From: Hyparrhenia diplandra | Lineage: Eukaryota; Streptophyta; Magnoliopsida; Poales; Poaceae | Reading direction: 5' to 3' | DNA length: 64,000 nucleotides | NCBI GenBank assembly: GCA_015847255.1 | Contig: JADLZK010004543.1 | Span: 2,108,001 to 2,172,000, forward strand | Part shown: in pieces, positions 53,658 to 64,000 of the stretch | Layout of the letters: each line of letters opens with the position of its first letter | How positions within the stretch are numbered: position 1 is the first letter of the stretch | Made by a program: the position numbers and the translations under genes | The notes under the pieces: generated by a model | The model's input: only the letters and a program-made list of their open reading frames with translations | Databases searched by the model: none | What the model was told of the DNA's origin: nothing

Positions 53658-54008
53658 AACAACAACAACATAGCCTTTAGTCTCGAGCTAGTTGGAGTAG
53701 GCTCGAGATGAAACCCATATGAAACGGTATAAAAGAACTTAAAAAGGTAGAAGACAAAAGATAAAGATAGGGTAGATAGAAAAGGAAACAAAGTCATGAT
53801 TCATGCACGTTGATAGCTAGCCTCCATGCGCTTCTATCCAAAGCTAAATCCTTGAAGATATTCCACTCCTTAAGGTCCCTCTTAACCGCCTCTTCCCAAG
53901 TCAATCTAGGTCGACCTCTACCTCTCTTTACATTATGTACCCGCTCTAAAACTCCACTTCGCACCGGCGCCTCAGGAGGCCTCCGTTGAACATGTCCGAA
54001 CCAAATTG
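53658..54008 (-). pseudogene. RTE-type LINE 3' fragment
   Basis: On the minus strand GHVQRRPPEAPVRSG, RGRGRPRLTWEEAVKRDLKEW and ALDRSAWRLAI form the C-terminal end of the RTE reverse-transcriptase protein, in one open frame ending at a stop near 53790. The 3' UTR runs to (TTG)n microsatellite at 53658-53672, as RTE elements do. The upstream portion is missing. It lies upstream of the kinase gene's 5' end. Confidence 0.85.
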
Positions 54009-55500
54009 GTATTAATTGTTTAACTGAAACATGCTAGGGGAAATGACCGTACATATAAATGGCATACGGTACGACATCTGTAACCAGCTGGCCCAAAAAC
54101 ATGAAGTAAAAAACTGTTATAGTTTGTAACCTGGCCTTGATCTTCAGATTAGGCACCGCTGCTACTCCGATCATCGCCGTCCTCTTCCTCGGGCTCAGAA
54201 CACACGCCATCAAATATATATATACTTTCCGCCAGACTGTAACGACGCGGCTCTCAGAAAACCACCTCTGCAGTCGCAATATTTTCTATTGCCATTATGT
54301 GTAAGCGAGTCTTTTGCATCGTAGACTGGGATACTACAAGGCACACAAAACTGCAGGAAAGGAGCTGAACATGCTTTAGGATTTGTTTGGTGTTGCTTCA
54401 CACGTGATTACACGTGACGACCATATGGAAAAGAGGGGCTCTGATCGAGGTGGTCAGGGCCGGGTGGTTTAATTAATTTCCCCAAAGATTCCTCTGGTTG
54501 TTGCAAGTATATATTATCTAATCCGAATTAACATATACTGGAGCATAGGATGCCCTACCGTTGTATGGAACTACCATAGCATGTCAACAAATCAAAAGTC
54601 TCTTGGTTTGTATTTATTTGTTTTCGTAGAGAATAGATCTCGACTGAATGGCAGACCACAATCCAAACATCGCTACACTACTACGAACATTATTTTAGGA
54701 CACAAGCGCTCTGATCACAGAGACCGATATTTTTTACTCCAAGCAAGCAAATGGCTATACAGCTCTTTTTTAATGTCCGGCGGCAGGCTGCAGCCCACTT
54801 GTCATGCATGGCAGCTTGCTGGGCCCAAGGCCTCATATAGGACCAATAATCATGGCTAGAGACAATAACTCATCATAGGCGTATGAAGAAGGTAATGCTT
54901 GACAACGAGCGTCCCACCGCTTCGGACGGTGGCGCGCTGGGCTTTAACCGGCCCAATTACCTGCCCGCTATTTAATTTAATAATAATAATAAAAATACTA
55001 CTCCATCGGACGCCCTCTCGTTCTTATCCGCCACTCTTATCCATTCCCTGCTCTCCACCACAACGAGGGCCATGACCGCAGCAAGTGCCCAATTCCGATG
55101 TAGTTGTGTGCTTCTTAGTTTTTTTAAGCAACGCTTGTGTGCGCAGCTCGTCTCTTTAATTAATATATATTAATAAAAAGGCAAAAAGTGGCAAAGCAAA
55201 GATTCGAACCTGCGCATGCATGTGAGAAACATGCTCCTGTAACCAGTTGAGCAGTAAGTATTTGAGATTTACAGTCTCACTATCATTACTTAAAGAGTGC
55301 AGAATAAGAATAAGGGCGAATTGACACAGAACATGTCTTGACAGCCCTGCGCAAAAGCTCCGGTTTCCCTAAGCTTTGCGCCGCCGGCTTCCATCCCAGA
55401 CAATTTTAGATTTTAGAATTCAAAATATAATTGTATGGAGTAACAATTTGTATTGTGTCGGCAAAACAGGGATCACGTTTGACATTTGAGATTCTAGAAT
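54009..55500. other. Intergenic DNA, little recognised
   Basis: A CACTA-like start (CACTACTACGAAC) occurs at 54675 without a partner. At 55200-55258 (minus strand) ACTGGTTA and AGGTTCGAATC resemble tRNA boxes at reduced spacing. No gene is supportable; the open stretch 54279-54034 (minus) lacks known domains. Confidence 0.35.
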
Positions 55501-55503
55501 ATA

Positions 55504-55829
55504 CTAGCAAATATGCCCGTGCGTTGCAACGGGATACATATTTAAAGATTTTTCTTACCAACTGATAACGTATCTTGTTGGTCCGGCCGTGCGTCATGGC
55601 AACATGTTGGCACTGCTTCGTGCCTCGTCGACAAAAGCCTCTGCTGCCGCCTTCTAGTGTCTGTATTTTGCGGCTTCCCTGTCCTTGGTATCTCTCTCAA
55701 GTCTCTTGGTCTGGTCCGTCCGCTTGATTCCTGATTGATATTTGTATTGGACTGTGTTCTTTTATTCCCATCACTCTAGGAGGGCCGTGGACAAAATTTT
55801 TGGTGAATTAAAATTTTCTCTCTTTATAG
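55504..55829 (-). mobile_element. Helitron 1A, 5'-truncated
   Basis: The minus-strand 3' end is complete: hairpin CCCGTTGCAACGCACGGG, spacer CATATTTG, CTAG (55504-55507), then T. Its 5' end keeps only TAAAGAGAGAAAATTTT and is directly followed by another Helitron-like 3' hairpin. The body contains no coding exon that I recognise. Confidence 0.65.
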
Positions 55830-56222
55830 AAACATGCACGTGCGTTGCTACGGGTCAAGAAAATCCATATTATATTTTGTTACCTTAGATAGTATTTTTT
55901 ATTTATTATTTCTAGGATATTGGTTTTCATTACTCATCTTAGAGTCAATTTGTGTGTTACGGTCACATAATTTTCATTTACAGTATTGCAACTACTCGTC
56001 TATATTAGTCTTATGGTCTCTACATAAGTATTAGAAAACCGTGTTGTATATTTTTTAAAGCATAAAAGAATAAAAAATTTAGTTACAACAGTCAAAGTCC
56101 CAGAGGCACTTGCTGCATGCTCGTCTCGTGACCACACCGGAGCAGAAAAATCATTCCCACAACTATGTGTTGTAGCACATATATCATTCTTGTCTCTATG
56201 ACAGCAGGGTCCCACTCCATTG

Positions 56223-56373
56223 TTAGTGTTTAGTGTTTAGGGTTTGGAGTCTAGATTTAGGATTTAGTCTTAGTTTAGGGTTCAAGGTATAGTGTTTAAG
56301 GTTTAGAGTTATGTTTAGAGTTTAGTGTTTAGAATTTAGAGTTAAAATTAGGGTTTATAATTGGGATTTAGGG
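56223..56373 (+). repeat. Degenerate telomere-like repeats inside Helitron 1B
   Basis: About 150 bp consist of GTTTAGG, GTTTAGT and GTTTAGA variants in tandem, with exact TTTAGGG units at several places. This is the plant telomere heptamer in decayed form. Confidence 0.8.
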
Positions 56374-56448
56374 TATATGTGTTGCCACATATAGTTGTGA
56401 GAAGTAGGTGTTGACACCGGAGCCGCGCGCATGGCCTCGGACCAAGTG

Positions 56449-56550
56449 GTGATGGCAGGCCTTGGTCCGCGAGCGCTGCTCGCCCGGTTCTGTTGCCTGG
56501 TGATGGCAGGCCTTGGGCCGCGAGTGCTGCTAGCCCGGCTCTGTTGCCTA
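56449..56550 (+). repeat. 51-bp GC-rich tandem duplication
   Basis: The unit beginning GTGATGGCAGGCCTTGG occurs at 56449 and 56500 with four to five differences. It is the most GC-rich part of Helitron 1B and could be a captured gene piece. Confidence 0.8.
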
Positions 56551-56779
56551 GCTTTTGGAGCTTGCATGCAGGTAAACGGATCAGCCTCCCGTCCTTCTAC
56601 GAACGTCCGTATGATTCCAGGTTGTATTTCAACCGGACTCACGGTTATGGTAGAGAGAAAAGGCAGACGGAAAAAAAAAAGACAAGAAATTTTCTCTCTT
56701 TATTAGTAGGTATAGATTTGATTATATGTCCATGATAAATTTGCCTGTCGAGATTTGACGTATAAATTACAAAAAATAA

Positions 56780-57480
56780 AAAAGCCCTCTATCAAGATTT
56801 GAACCCACAACAGCTCTCAACCGTTAGACTACAAGTACATATTTTATACATAGGACACTGTTCTATTTTATCATCATCTCATAATGGCAGCATGAAAAAC
56901 TTTGTAACATTCTCATACGATGGCGAATGAAGACGTCAGATGGAGAAGGCAACCAACGCAAAAAGTTGAATATCTCGAAAAGTTCGCAACATTGTACCCG
57001 ATAACCTTTTTGTTTAAAATCGTCTAACCAACTCACCACGAAATGTCGGTTTCTTGGTTCTCACGCCCGGTTTTTTCAGTTTGGTTAATTTTGGGTTCGT
57101 CTTGGCTTTGGTTTTAGAGTCACGGGGACCTACATTTTTTGTTGGATAGACGATTTATGTTATAATGGGGTGCACTACATTTTTTTTATATATTAATTTA
57201 AAAGTAATAAATCGAGTAAAACAAACACTATTGAAAAAATGTGTGGTGGATGAGGTTTGAACCTTAGACCTTCCCTAGACCTCTAGGTCTAAGAAAGTGA
57301 AGTCCTACCACCAGAGTATTGACACTTTTGTGTTACTCTTTGCTTATTTAGCCAATTTAATGTTGTATTGCTCGTTTTACTAGGAAAAAAGAAAATAGCA
57401 AAAAATTTGTCACACGCAGGATTCAAACCTAAGACCTCCAAGCCTCTAAAGTCCAATACTACCACCAGACCATTCCACCT
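56780..57480 (-). repeat. Three tRNA-like box-A/box-B segments
   Basis: On the minus strand, TAGTCTAACGGTTGAG followed by GGGTTCAAATC (56784-56835), TACTCTGGTGGTAGGAC followed by GGTTCAAACC (57248-57322) and GGTCTGGTGGTAGTA followed by GGTTTGAATCC (57420-57475) each mimic internal tRNA promoters. None folds convincingly as a tRNA. They are likely parts of dispersed repeats. Confidence 0.4.
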
Positions 57481-57539
57481 TATATGATTGAAGTAGTTAT
57501 ATTTCCATTTTTAAAACCTGTTTGGGAGGTGTAAACATT

Positions 57540-59110
57540 TTAAAATTCAAATTTTGAGGCGTCAAAGTTCAAAAAAAATAAAAAGTTGACTCTAATACCA
57601 AATGTAGATCTTGAACAGTTCTACGAAACTCGTATTCTTGACTTTTCAAATCGAGACCGTCTAGGGCTTCGAAATCCCGTTCGGAGCCATAAAAAATTCA
57701 AATTTTTAAATTTCGAGGCTTCAAAAGTTTGAAAAATCAAAAGTTGACTCTAATACCAAATGTAGATCTTGAAGAGTTCTACAAAACTTCGTATTCATGA
57801 CTTTTCAAATCAAGGCCGTCTAGGGCTTCGAAAACCCGTTCCGAGCCGAAAAAATTTTAAAATTCAAATTTTGAGGCTTCAAAAGTTCGAAAACTGAAAA
57901 GTTGACTCTAATACCAATTGTAGATCCTGAGCTCTACAAAACTCATATTCATGACTTATCGAATTGAAACCGTCTAGGACCTCGAAAAACCGGCTCGAAG
58001 GTGCAATTTTTAAAAGGACCAAGGTTTGACTTGGTTAAGCCATGGTCAAACGGAGCACTAAACGACGTCTGGCTGAAAAACTTTTGAACACAAGGGTGTT
58101 AGAACTCATCAAGATCTACACTTTTCGTATGGGTCGTTTTCCGTTCGAAAGTGTTAGTAAACACTACTCACAAAAACAATGTTCTCGCAGAGAGTGCGGA
58201 ACTCGTGAGTGAGTCGTCCATTTTGAACTACACTTTTCGAACGCTTCCTCGAACTTAAAAATGACCTGAATAACAAATGTAGATCTCGATTAGTTATGAA
58301 CTTTTGGTATTCATGACTTTCCGAGCAGAGGCCGTCTAGGGCTTCGAAAACCCGGCCCCGAGTCAAAAAAATTTCAAAATTTAAATTTCGAGGAGGCCAA
58401 AAGTTCAAAAACTGAAAAGTTGACTCTAATACCAAATGTAGATCCCGAGGAGCTCTACAAAACTCGTATTCATGACTTTTGAATTGAAACTGTCTAGGGC
58501 CTCGAAAACCGGCTCGAAGGTGCCATTTTTAAAGAATCAAGGTTTGACTTGGTCAAACCATGGTCAAACGGAGGACTAAACGACGTCCATTTGAAAAACT
58601 TTTGAGCACAAGGCTGCTATAACTCATCAAAATCTACACTTTTTCGTATGAATCGTTTTCCGTTCGAGAAAGTGTTAGTAAACACTACTCATAAAAAACA
58701 ATGTTTACGCAGAGAGTCTCGGAACTCGCGGAGTGAGTCGCCCATTTTGAACTACACTTTTCGAACGCTTCCTCGAACGCAAAAATGACCTGAATAACAA
58801 ATGTAGGTCTCGATGAGTTATGACCTTTTGGTATTCGTGACTTTCCGAAAGCGAGACCGTCTAAGGCTTCGAAAACCCGTTTCAAGCCAAAAAATTCAAA
58901 TTTCAAATTTCGTGGCGTCAAAAGTTCGAAAACTAAAAAATTTACTCTAATACCAAATGTAGATCTTGAAGAGCTCTACAAAACTCGTATTCATGACTTT
59001 TCAAATCGAAACCGTTTAGGGCTTTGAAAAACTGGCTCGAAGGTGCCATTTTGATTTCACAAATTTAAAATTTTAAAATTTAAATGGTTCAATCTAACTT
59101 AGAAGGTAAA
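57540..59110. repeat. Higher-order tandem repeat, 158-bp and 519-bp periods
   Basis: The phrase GTTGACTCTAATACCAA recurs at 57585, 57743, 57901, 58419 and (diverged) 58940. The first three are 158 bp apart, the last three about 519 bp. The 519-bp unit includes AAGGTTTGACTTGG (58021, 58539) and AACACTACTCA (58158, 58682). Divergence is about 10 percent. No terminal repeats bound the array. Confidence 0.85.
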
Positions 59111-59303
59111 ATGACCAAAATAACAATTGTAGATCTTAATGAGTTATACAATATTCTTGTTGCTCACTTTTTCATTTGAAATTATTTGCTGGTCGAAAAA
59201 TTGCCTAAATCAATAGCAAATAAAAAATAATAAAGAATGACAACAAGATAAAATTTTAGATAGAGCGCCTTGTGGCGGGGGCGCTGGGCGCTATACAGAA
59301 AAT

Positions 59304-59675
59304 TTGAGTTCACACGGCGGCGCGCGGGAAGAAAATTTCAGCCCGCACCTCCAGCGTAACTTCCCCTCCGTTTTCCCCACCACCCGTGAGTTATCCCCTC
59401 CCTTTCCCCAAATCTTCGGTCCTTCTCTTTCTCTTCCTTCTCGCGCACGGCGACGGGCGGCTCTGGTCGGGCACGCACCTCGGCGTAGTGGTGCAGGGGC
59501 CACCCCGCCCGGGCGTGGCTTTTGGGGCCAGCACAGGGCCCCGGCCGGCGGTGCTGGCGGGCGAAGCGCCCGTAGTGGCGGCACGGGTGAGCTCGTCGGA
59601 CGTGGTGGGCGGACGCCCGCGGCGCTTCAGGGCGGCGCTCGAGGGGCTGCAGGCGCAGATGGGCACCAGGCTCAA
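59304..59675 (+). CDS. Possible first exon of a plus-strand gene
   Basis: A GC-rich open frame starting at ATG 59304 ends at a GT donor (CTCAA/GTAAGC, 59676). It joins in phase 0 to an acceptor at 61930 (TATATGCAG). The predicted N-terminus is Arg/Gly/Ala-rich, and I recognise no domain. A second ATG frame (59386) stops soon after the junction. Helitron 2 would sit in the intron. Support is weak. Confidence 0.3.
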
Positions 59676-59751
59676 GTAAGCATTTTTCCGACTGCCAATC
59701 AAGACATGACCTCGCCACGGTGCCGATCCGGTTGTCGCATTTTTTAATATA

Positions 59752-61011
59752 CTAGAAAATATGCCCGTCGCGTTGCAACGGGTAAAAATAAAACTTATTT
59801 GTACAATGTTTACTTATATCATATAAAGCTAGGTAATTATCCGTTTATATGTTTGTTTTCCTACTGAATCTTTTCCACATCCGAGAATGCATGATTATAG
59901 AGTTGTAAATATAATCATCTGAAATCTAGAAGCGACAGAAAAACATTGGACCAGTGAGGCAGGAATTAATTGGATCCATTCAAGCTTCATGCTACAAGGC
60001 TAAAGCAGAGGCAACAATTTCATCATGGAGTATTGCAGATTGGACGTTCTTCAGATCTCATGCCTTCATTAATTACCTGTAACTGAGAGAAAAGGTCTCG
60101 TATAAAGCAACTGTGACCTTGAAGAGAAGCAACATGAGTTGTGAAATTAATTTTTGGGTAGCAGAGTGTATTGGCCCTGCCCCTGCATACCCAGAGTTGA
60201 AAGACTGTTGAAGCAGTACATATCTGCAACCATATATCCAACACAATTCAAAATATTGATGCCGAAGCTAACGATAGAATCCAAGGCGCTGTCGCCGCTC
60301 TCTTCATCGCCCCAAGGCTAGTGCCTGCTGCACGACTCCCTCCACCAGGACGTGGCGGCCTGGGCACCTACGATGTCAGAGTGCGTGCCGTCCTAGCCGA
60401 ACGTCGTTGCCACTGCCCAAGCCGAAGGTGTGCCTCCCCGTCCTCCGTGATGACGGCAAGAAGCAGGGTCTGCGCCCCGGAGCCCGCTCCCATCTACCGC
60501 TGGCTAAGCTGCGACACATCCTCCTCGCCTTCTCCAGCACCACGCGTGGCAGCCGCAGCGCCAAGCCGGTCCGCTCTGCAGCTGCTGCGCTTTCTACTCC
60601 GAGCCTCGGCGCCGAATTGCCGTCACACCAAGCCGTGTCCATTGCGCGGAGTGCATCGTCAATCTGACCCCGCGCCTCAGGATACCCTGGCCGATCCCAA
60701 TGACGCGCGCCGATTATGTCAAAGGCACTCACGAGAACGACACATTATTTATACTCATGGATGGAGTTGGACTCGTATCCATATATTTGGACTCGTATCT
60801 CCTCTTTTAGAGCCCAACAGCAACTCGTATCATATTTTTTGTATTCAAGGATGGAGTTGTACTTTGTATCCGTATAGGAGGATGGGAGGGCTGGACGAAA
60901 CGATGGGTAGGACTCGGTCTAGAAGGCAGGACGAAGGGAGGATAACCAAGGAGGGTGGCAGACCCAAGAAAGGTGGACAAGAAATTTTCTCTCTTTATTA
61001 GTAGGTATAGA
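59752..61011 (-). mobile_element. Helitron 2
   Basis: Both ends are present on the minus strand. The 5' end TCTATACCTACTAATAAAG starts at 61011, preceded by A. The 3' end is the hairpin CCCGTTGCAACGCGACGGG, spacer CATATTTT and CTAG at 59752-59755, followed by T. It is 1,260 bp, non-autonomous, and shares both ends with Helitron 1. A GC-rich interior (60300-60700) may be a captured gene fragment that I cannot identify. Confidence 0.85.
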
Positions 61012-61930
61012 TAATTCCCTTGTCGCGTTTTCTTCTGCATCTGATGCGATGGTGCCGTTACAGTTGTTACTATCCTTGTTGCTTTTATTACCTTGAATTT
61101 CTTGAATTCAAGGGCGGTGCCGATCCTACTAGTAAATGTGTGATGCAAATGCCTGCGATCTGGGAAGCCGCAGGCCATCGATTTTGACTAATCAACCCTG
61201 TTCTTGTTCCCTTTCTAACATTTATTTATGTGTGGACCAAATCCTCCAACACGGGATGGGGATTGCAGCCATCGATATGTCGGATGGCCTATATTGGTAG
61301 CGTGATGCTATTTTCGATTTTTTCCCCTGGGTTTGAGATGGTTTGCTCAAATTATTCTGTTGCATCGGGGATTCTTGTTTCTGTCGAGGATGAAATATGA
61401 TTCTTGTTTTCTGGGGACCTTGTCAGGACATTATTAGTCTGTAGTGGCATAGGAATCCATTGATCAACGGATTAGACAGCATTCCTGTGAAGCATTAGCC
61501 ATCGTTGCTGGAATTCCTGTGAAGCATAGCCATCGTTACTGGAATTCCTATAAAGCATTAGCCACTGTCACATAACTATAGTTGACTACTACTACTTACT
61601 TTTAGTTTTGATGCAAGCTAAACAATATACAAGACAACTTTAGTTACTGTACTCCTAGTTTTACTGCACTAGATATTTTGTGCTAGAGCACATCATGATG
61701 TCTGACGAAACTGAATATATGAAACTAGACTAAACAGAACCGAAAGCGTAGCTTGTTGTTACATTAGTGTTCGACGCTCCATGCTATCTCCATGAATCAT
61801 TTTTATTAGATGTGAAGCAACAGCACAGCATGCTCCTGGTCCCTTCTCCCTGCTATCTTCCTTCCTCAACTAATGCATTCGTCCTTGGCCATTTCTCTGT
61901 CTTTTAAATTTCTGTCCAAACTATATGCAG

Positions 61931-62050
61931 GATACACTCAAGTTTGTGCTAGCAGCTGGGATTGGGACGCTTCTTCTGGTATCATTGGTGGTAACATATT
62001 TGAAGCTCTCGACAGTACTCCATTTTATCCAAAATGTATGGCTGCAGCCG
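61931..62050 (+). CDS. Possible second exon with a membrane segment
   Basis: After the acceptor at 61929-61930, the frame reads DTLKFVLAAGIGTLLLVSLV and continues, a strong transmembrane-like helix of about 20 residues. It is in phase with the exon ending at 59675. The 3' border is not clear and no family is recognised; the segment might be an unrelated transposon piece. Confidence 0.3.
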
Positions 62051-63309
62051 CCACATGTGTTGAACAAATCAATCTTACTATTAAACTCGCTGATCGAAGC
62101 TCATCTCCTAGAACTAGTTGTGCAGACGAAAGATCTAAGTTTACATTTCTGCATTTTATTTCGCTACAGGTGTTGGCTCGTGACATGTTCTTGGGATCTT
62201 ACAAAGTACTGTAATACAAAACCCTTCCTTCTCTACCTAATTTCAGACAAGAGCACCCACCCTCAAAACTGGACAGATTGAGTCCCTCACGACAACAGTT
62301 TAAAAATTTGCATATGGTCGCGAGGATAATAATCTAGCTAGTAGCTGTTTAAAAAATTTGCAATGTTTCAATTTCTCCATGTGATTGCCCCACGATTTGC
62401 ATTTGTGGTTCTGATGGGAACCGTAGGAGTTGAGAAAATCTGTATTTTTATGCTCCATTTTTTTTTTCATATTAAGTGAAGTAATTTTTTTTTTACAAAA
62501 CATCTATGGAAAATTGGCTTTATTCTTAAATTAAGTTTTATGCCTTATTGATCAAACAGTGACATAAGCCAAGTACTGATATATCTATACTGTGTGTCTG
62601 AGAATGTGGGACTTTACGGTTCTTAAAGTATTTGAAAATTAATATGATATAAATTATTTTTACTCAATCTACTTTGCTGCAAGATCTGTAGACTATTCAT
62701 GCATTTATTAGACTAGAGACATGACAGGAATATTTGAGAATTAATATGTTATGAATATCTAATAATCAATATGTAGAAATTGATGCATTCTTCCTTCTTT
62801 TCAGGCTAAGGTGCAGCCAACAGGCCATCTTAAGGAACCACGGTAGGGGCATTACAGTGCAACAAATTCTCTTATGTGACATTGCAACCAGACAACAAAG
62901 TTAGTAAGTTGAGAACATGGCTTAGTTGTTGCATAGTGAAAAAATGTAATAATAGTAGCTGCAAAACTAAGGCATGACTTTGTTGTTTTTTTGCAGAACA
63001 TGACTTACATTGGTGGCTTTTTTTCTCATTAAATTATCCAAGGTCAAGGTGTGTACTCGATCATCTCTCCCTCTGTCTCTCTGACCATTAGCAGTAAGAT
63101 GTTTCTTGTTTTGCAGCTTGTTTGTTCTGTCAAATGTGTTTGCCTGACCAAAGAATATTTTTGATAATTTTATAGTGTAGCTATCTAATATATAAACTAT
63201 GCAACTAAAGCCGGTGCTTTCTTGACAGCCTGTTGTTTCTTATTTAATTTCTTGGGCGTACTGATCTACTATGTGCTTATCTTTTTTGCACGCTTATATA
63301 TGTGAAACA
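62051..63309. other. Unassigned DNA before the DUF8039-like exon
   Basis: AT-rich, with possible short exons (for example after the acceptor-like TTTTCAG at 62804) but none verifiable. Confidence 0.25.
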
Positions 63310-63567
63310 GGTTGGCACCAAAGTATACCTACAGAGATGGAAAAATCAAAATAAGACTGTTGCAATGGGTACACTAATGAGTTGTGATCCAACACAGAAA
63401 CTTGATGGTGTTCCTCTAGGCAAAGAATTTTGGATGGTTTCTGTAAGTTTGGTAATGGTAGAAGATGAACCATTGATACGTCCATACAAAGGCTATAAGG
63501 TTCTTAAAGACGTAGAAGGAGGAGTCTATGTTGCATGGCCTTCAACTTTTGTACGGTCTTTTCTATA
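63310..63567 (+). CDS. Exon resembling plant CACTA-associated DUF8039 domain
   Basis: After an acceptor (GTGAAACAG) the frame reads VGTKVYLQRWKNQNKTVAMG, then LMSCDPTQKLDGVPLG, EFWMVSV, DEPLIRPYKGY and YVAWPST, ending at a stop 63565-63567. From memory this order matches the domain at the C-terminus of proteins associated with plant En/Spm (CACTA) transposons. The upstream exons are not identified. It is intact, so it could be expressed or recently degenerate. Confidence 0.55.
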
Positions 63568-63843
63568 ACCCAGTATAATTTCAGTTCTTATAATTGTCAT
63601 TAATTAATTCAACTTTCATATATAGATCGAGAAGATAGATATATGATGACATCAAGGAACACTATGACATCAATGGAACACTAAACTGAAGGAAGGAGAA
63701 AGGAGGACTGCTTGCATACTAAGAGGATCCCTTTATATGTTTCATATTTTCTCACATAGGAACTTGTACTCTGTACAAAAACTCTGTCATGAATTATGTG
63801 GATGGCACTTTGTAATACGACAAATTATTTATACCTATATATA

Positions 63844-64000
63844 GGGCTGCGCTAAGTAGTCCCCTGGGTAGTGATTAATAATCACTACCCGAGTCCCCAG
63901 CGCCAGCCGAGTCTCGCGACAGCAAACCCCGCAAGCGCCGGCTCACCTCCCCGCAGGAAGCACACGGTAGGGTAGCCTTGCAGTTCTCACGGGACCCACC
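63844..64000. mobile_element. Start of an element with a palindromic end
   Basis: GGGTAGTGATT, loop AAT, AATCACTACCC (63866-63890) is a perfect 11-bp inverted repeat just inside GGGCTGCGCTAAGTAGT. The following sequence is GC-rich. It looks like the terminal region of a DNA transposon (MULE-like) that continues beyond the window. Confidence 0.35.

Larger units (their letters stand above)
55830..56716 (-). mobile_element. Helitron 1B
   Basis: The minus-strand 5' end TCTATACCTACTAATAAAG begins at 56716, preceded by A. The 3' end is the hairpin-like CCCGTAGCAACGCACGTG near 55836-55853 without the final CTAG. Helitron 1A is joined where CTAG would be, so 1B lost its terminus or 1A replaced it. 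It carries telomere-like repeats and a GC-rich 51-bp duplication. Confidence 0.65.

Noticed and set aside
54034..54401. Minus-strand open stretches upstream of the kinase gene
   Set aside because: No domain, no splice context; nothing links them to the RTE fragment or the kinase gene.
60321..61001. Open frame of 226 codons in Helitron 2
   Set aside because: It runs through the Helitron's own 5' terminus and shows no domain; a captured gene fragment is possible but the frame is not supported.

Overview
This window is nuclear DNA from a grass (Poaceae), judged from content. It carries Ty1-copia and Ty3-gypsy relics primed with the initiator-Met tRNA motif, L1 and RTE LINE relics, CACTA miniature elements with CACTACTAC-type ends, Helitrons with hairpin plus CTAG ends, and a protein architecture (kinase, MSP domain, coatomer-beta'-like WD40) that I recall from grass proteins. 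The species cannot be fixed from this window. No rRNA gene, functional tRNA gene or CRISPR array is seen.

The one well-supported host gene runs on the minus strand. It starts at a coding exon at 51782-51599 and reaches at least 13857, probably 13695. Three gene-like clusters are its modules: a receptor-like protein kinase at 51.8-50.1 kb, a major-sperm-protein (MSP/VAP) domain at 31.5-31.1 kb, and beta'-COP-type WD40 repeats at 30.9, 21.6-21.0, 19.8-19.4 and 13.9 kb. Exon phases agree at every junction across about 38 kb once seven single-base indels are allowed, giving a predicted product of about 763 residues. Every one of those indels lies in or beside a short homopolymer, so consensus errors are as likely as real pseudogenisation. 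A short kinase-only product, ending at a stop just inside intron 5, is also possible.

The introns hold most of the mobile DNA. Intron 5 (18.5 kb) contains, from left to right: a 39-bp poly-T retroposon, two degraded copia relics with one 3' LTR, an L1 relic, a small L1 tail, a complete but decayed copia element, and a short LTR element with target duplication GAATC. Intron 7 (9.3 kb) contains a CACTA element with a tRNA-like insert, a copia remnant, a gag-only gypsy-like element, a solo LTR and a small MITE. Intron 11 (5.5 kb) contains a 3.7-kb gypsy derivative with target duplication TTCAT.

Left of the gene (1-13.6 kb) I see only transposon sequence and unassigned DNA: Helitron termini, two CACTA elements, and a TRIM/SMART-like mini-LTR element split by a 0.9-kb retroposon. 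Right of the gene (52.6-64 kb) are a terminal-repeat element against the 5' UTR, an RTE LINE tail, tandem Helitrons carrying telomere-like repeats, a 519-bp higher-order repeat, a second Helitron, weak evidence for a plus-strand gene, and an exon resembling a protein associated with plant CACTA transposases.
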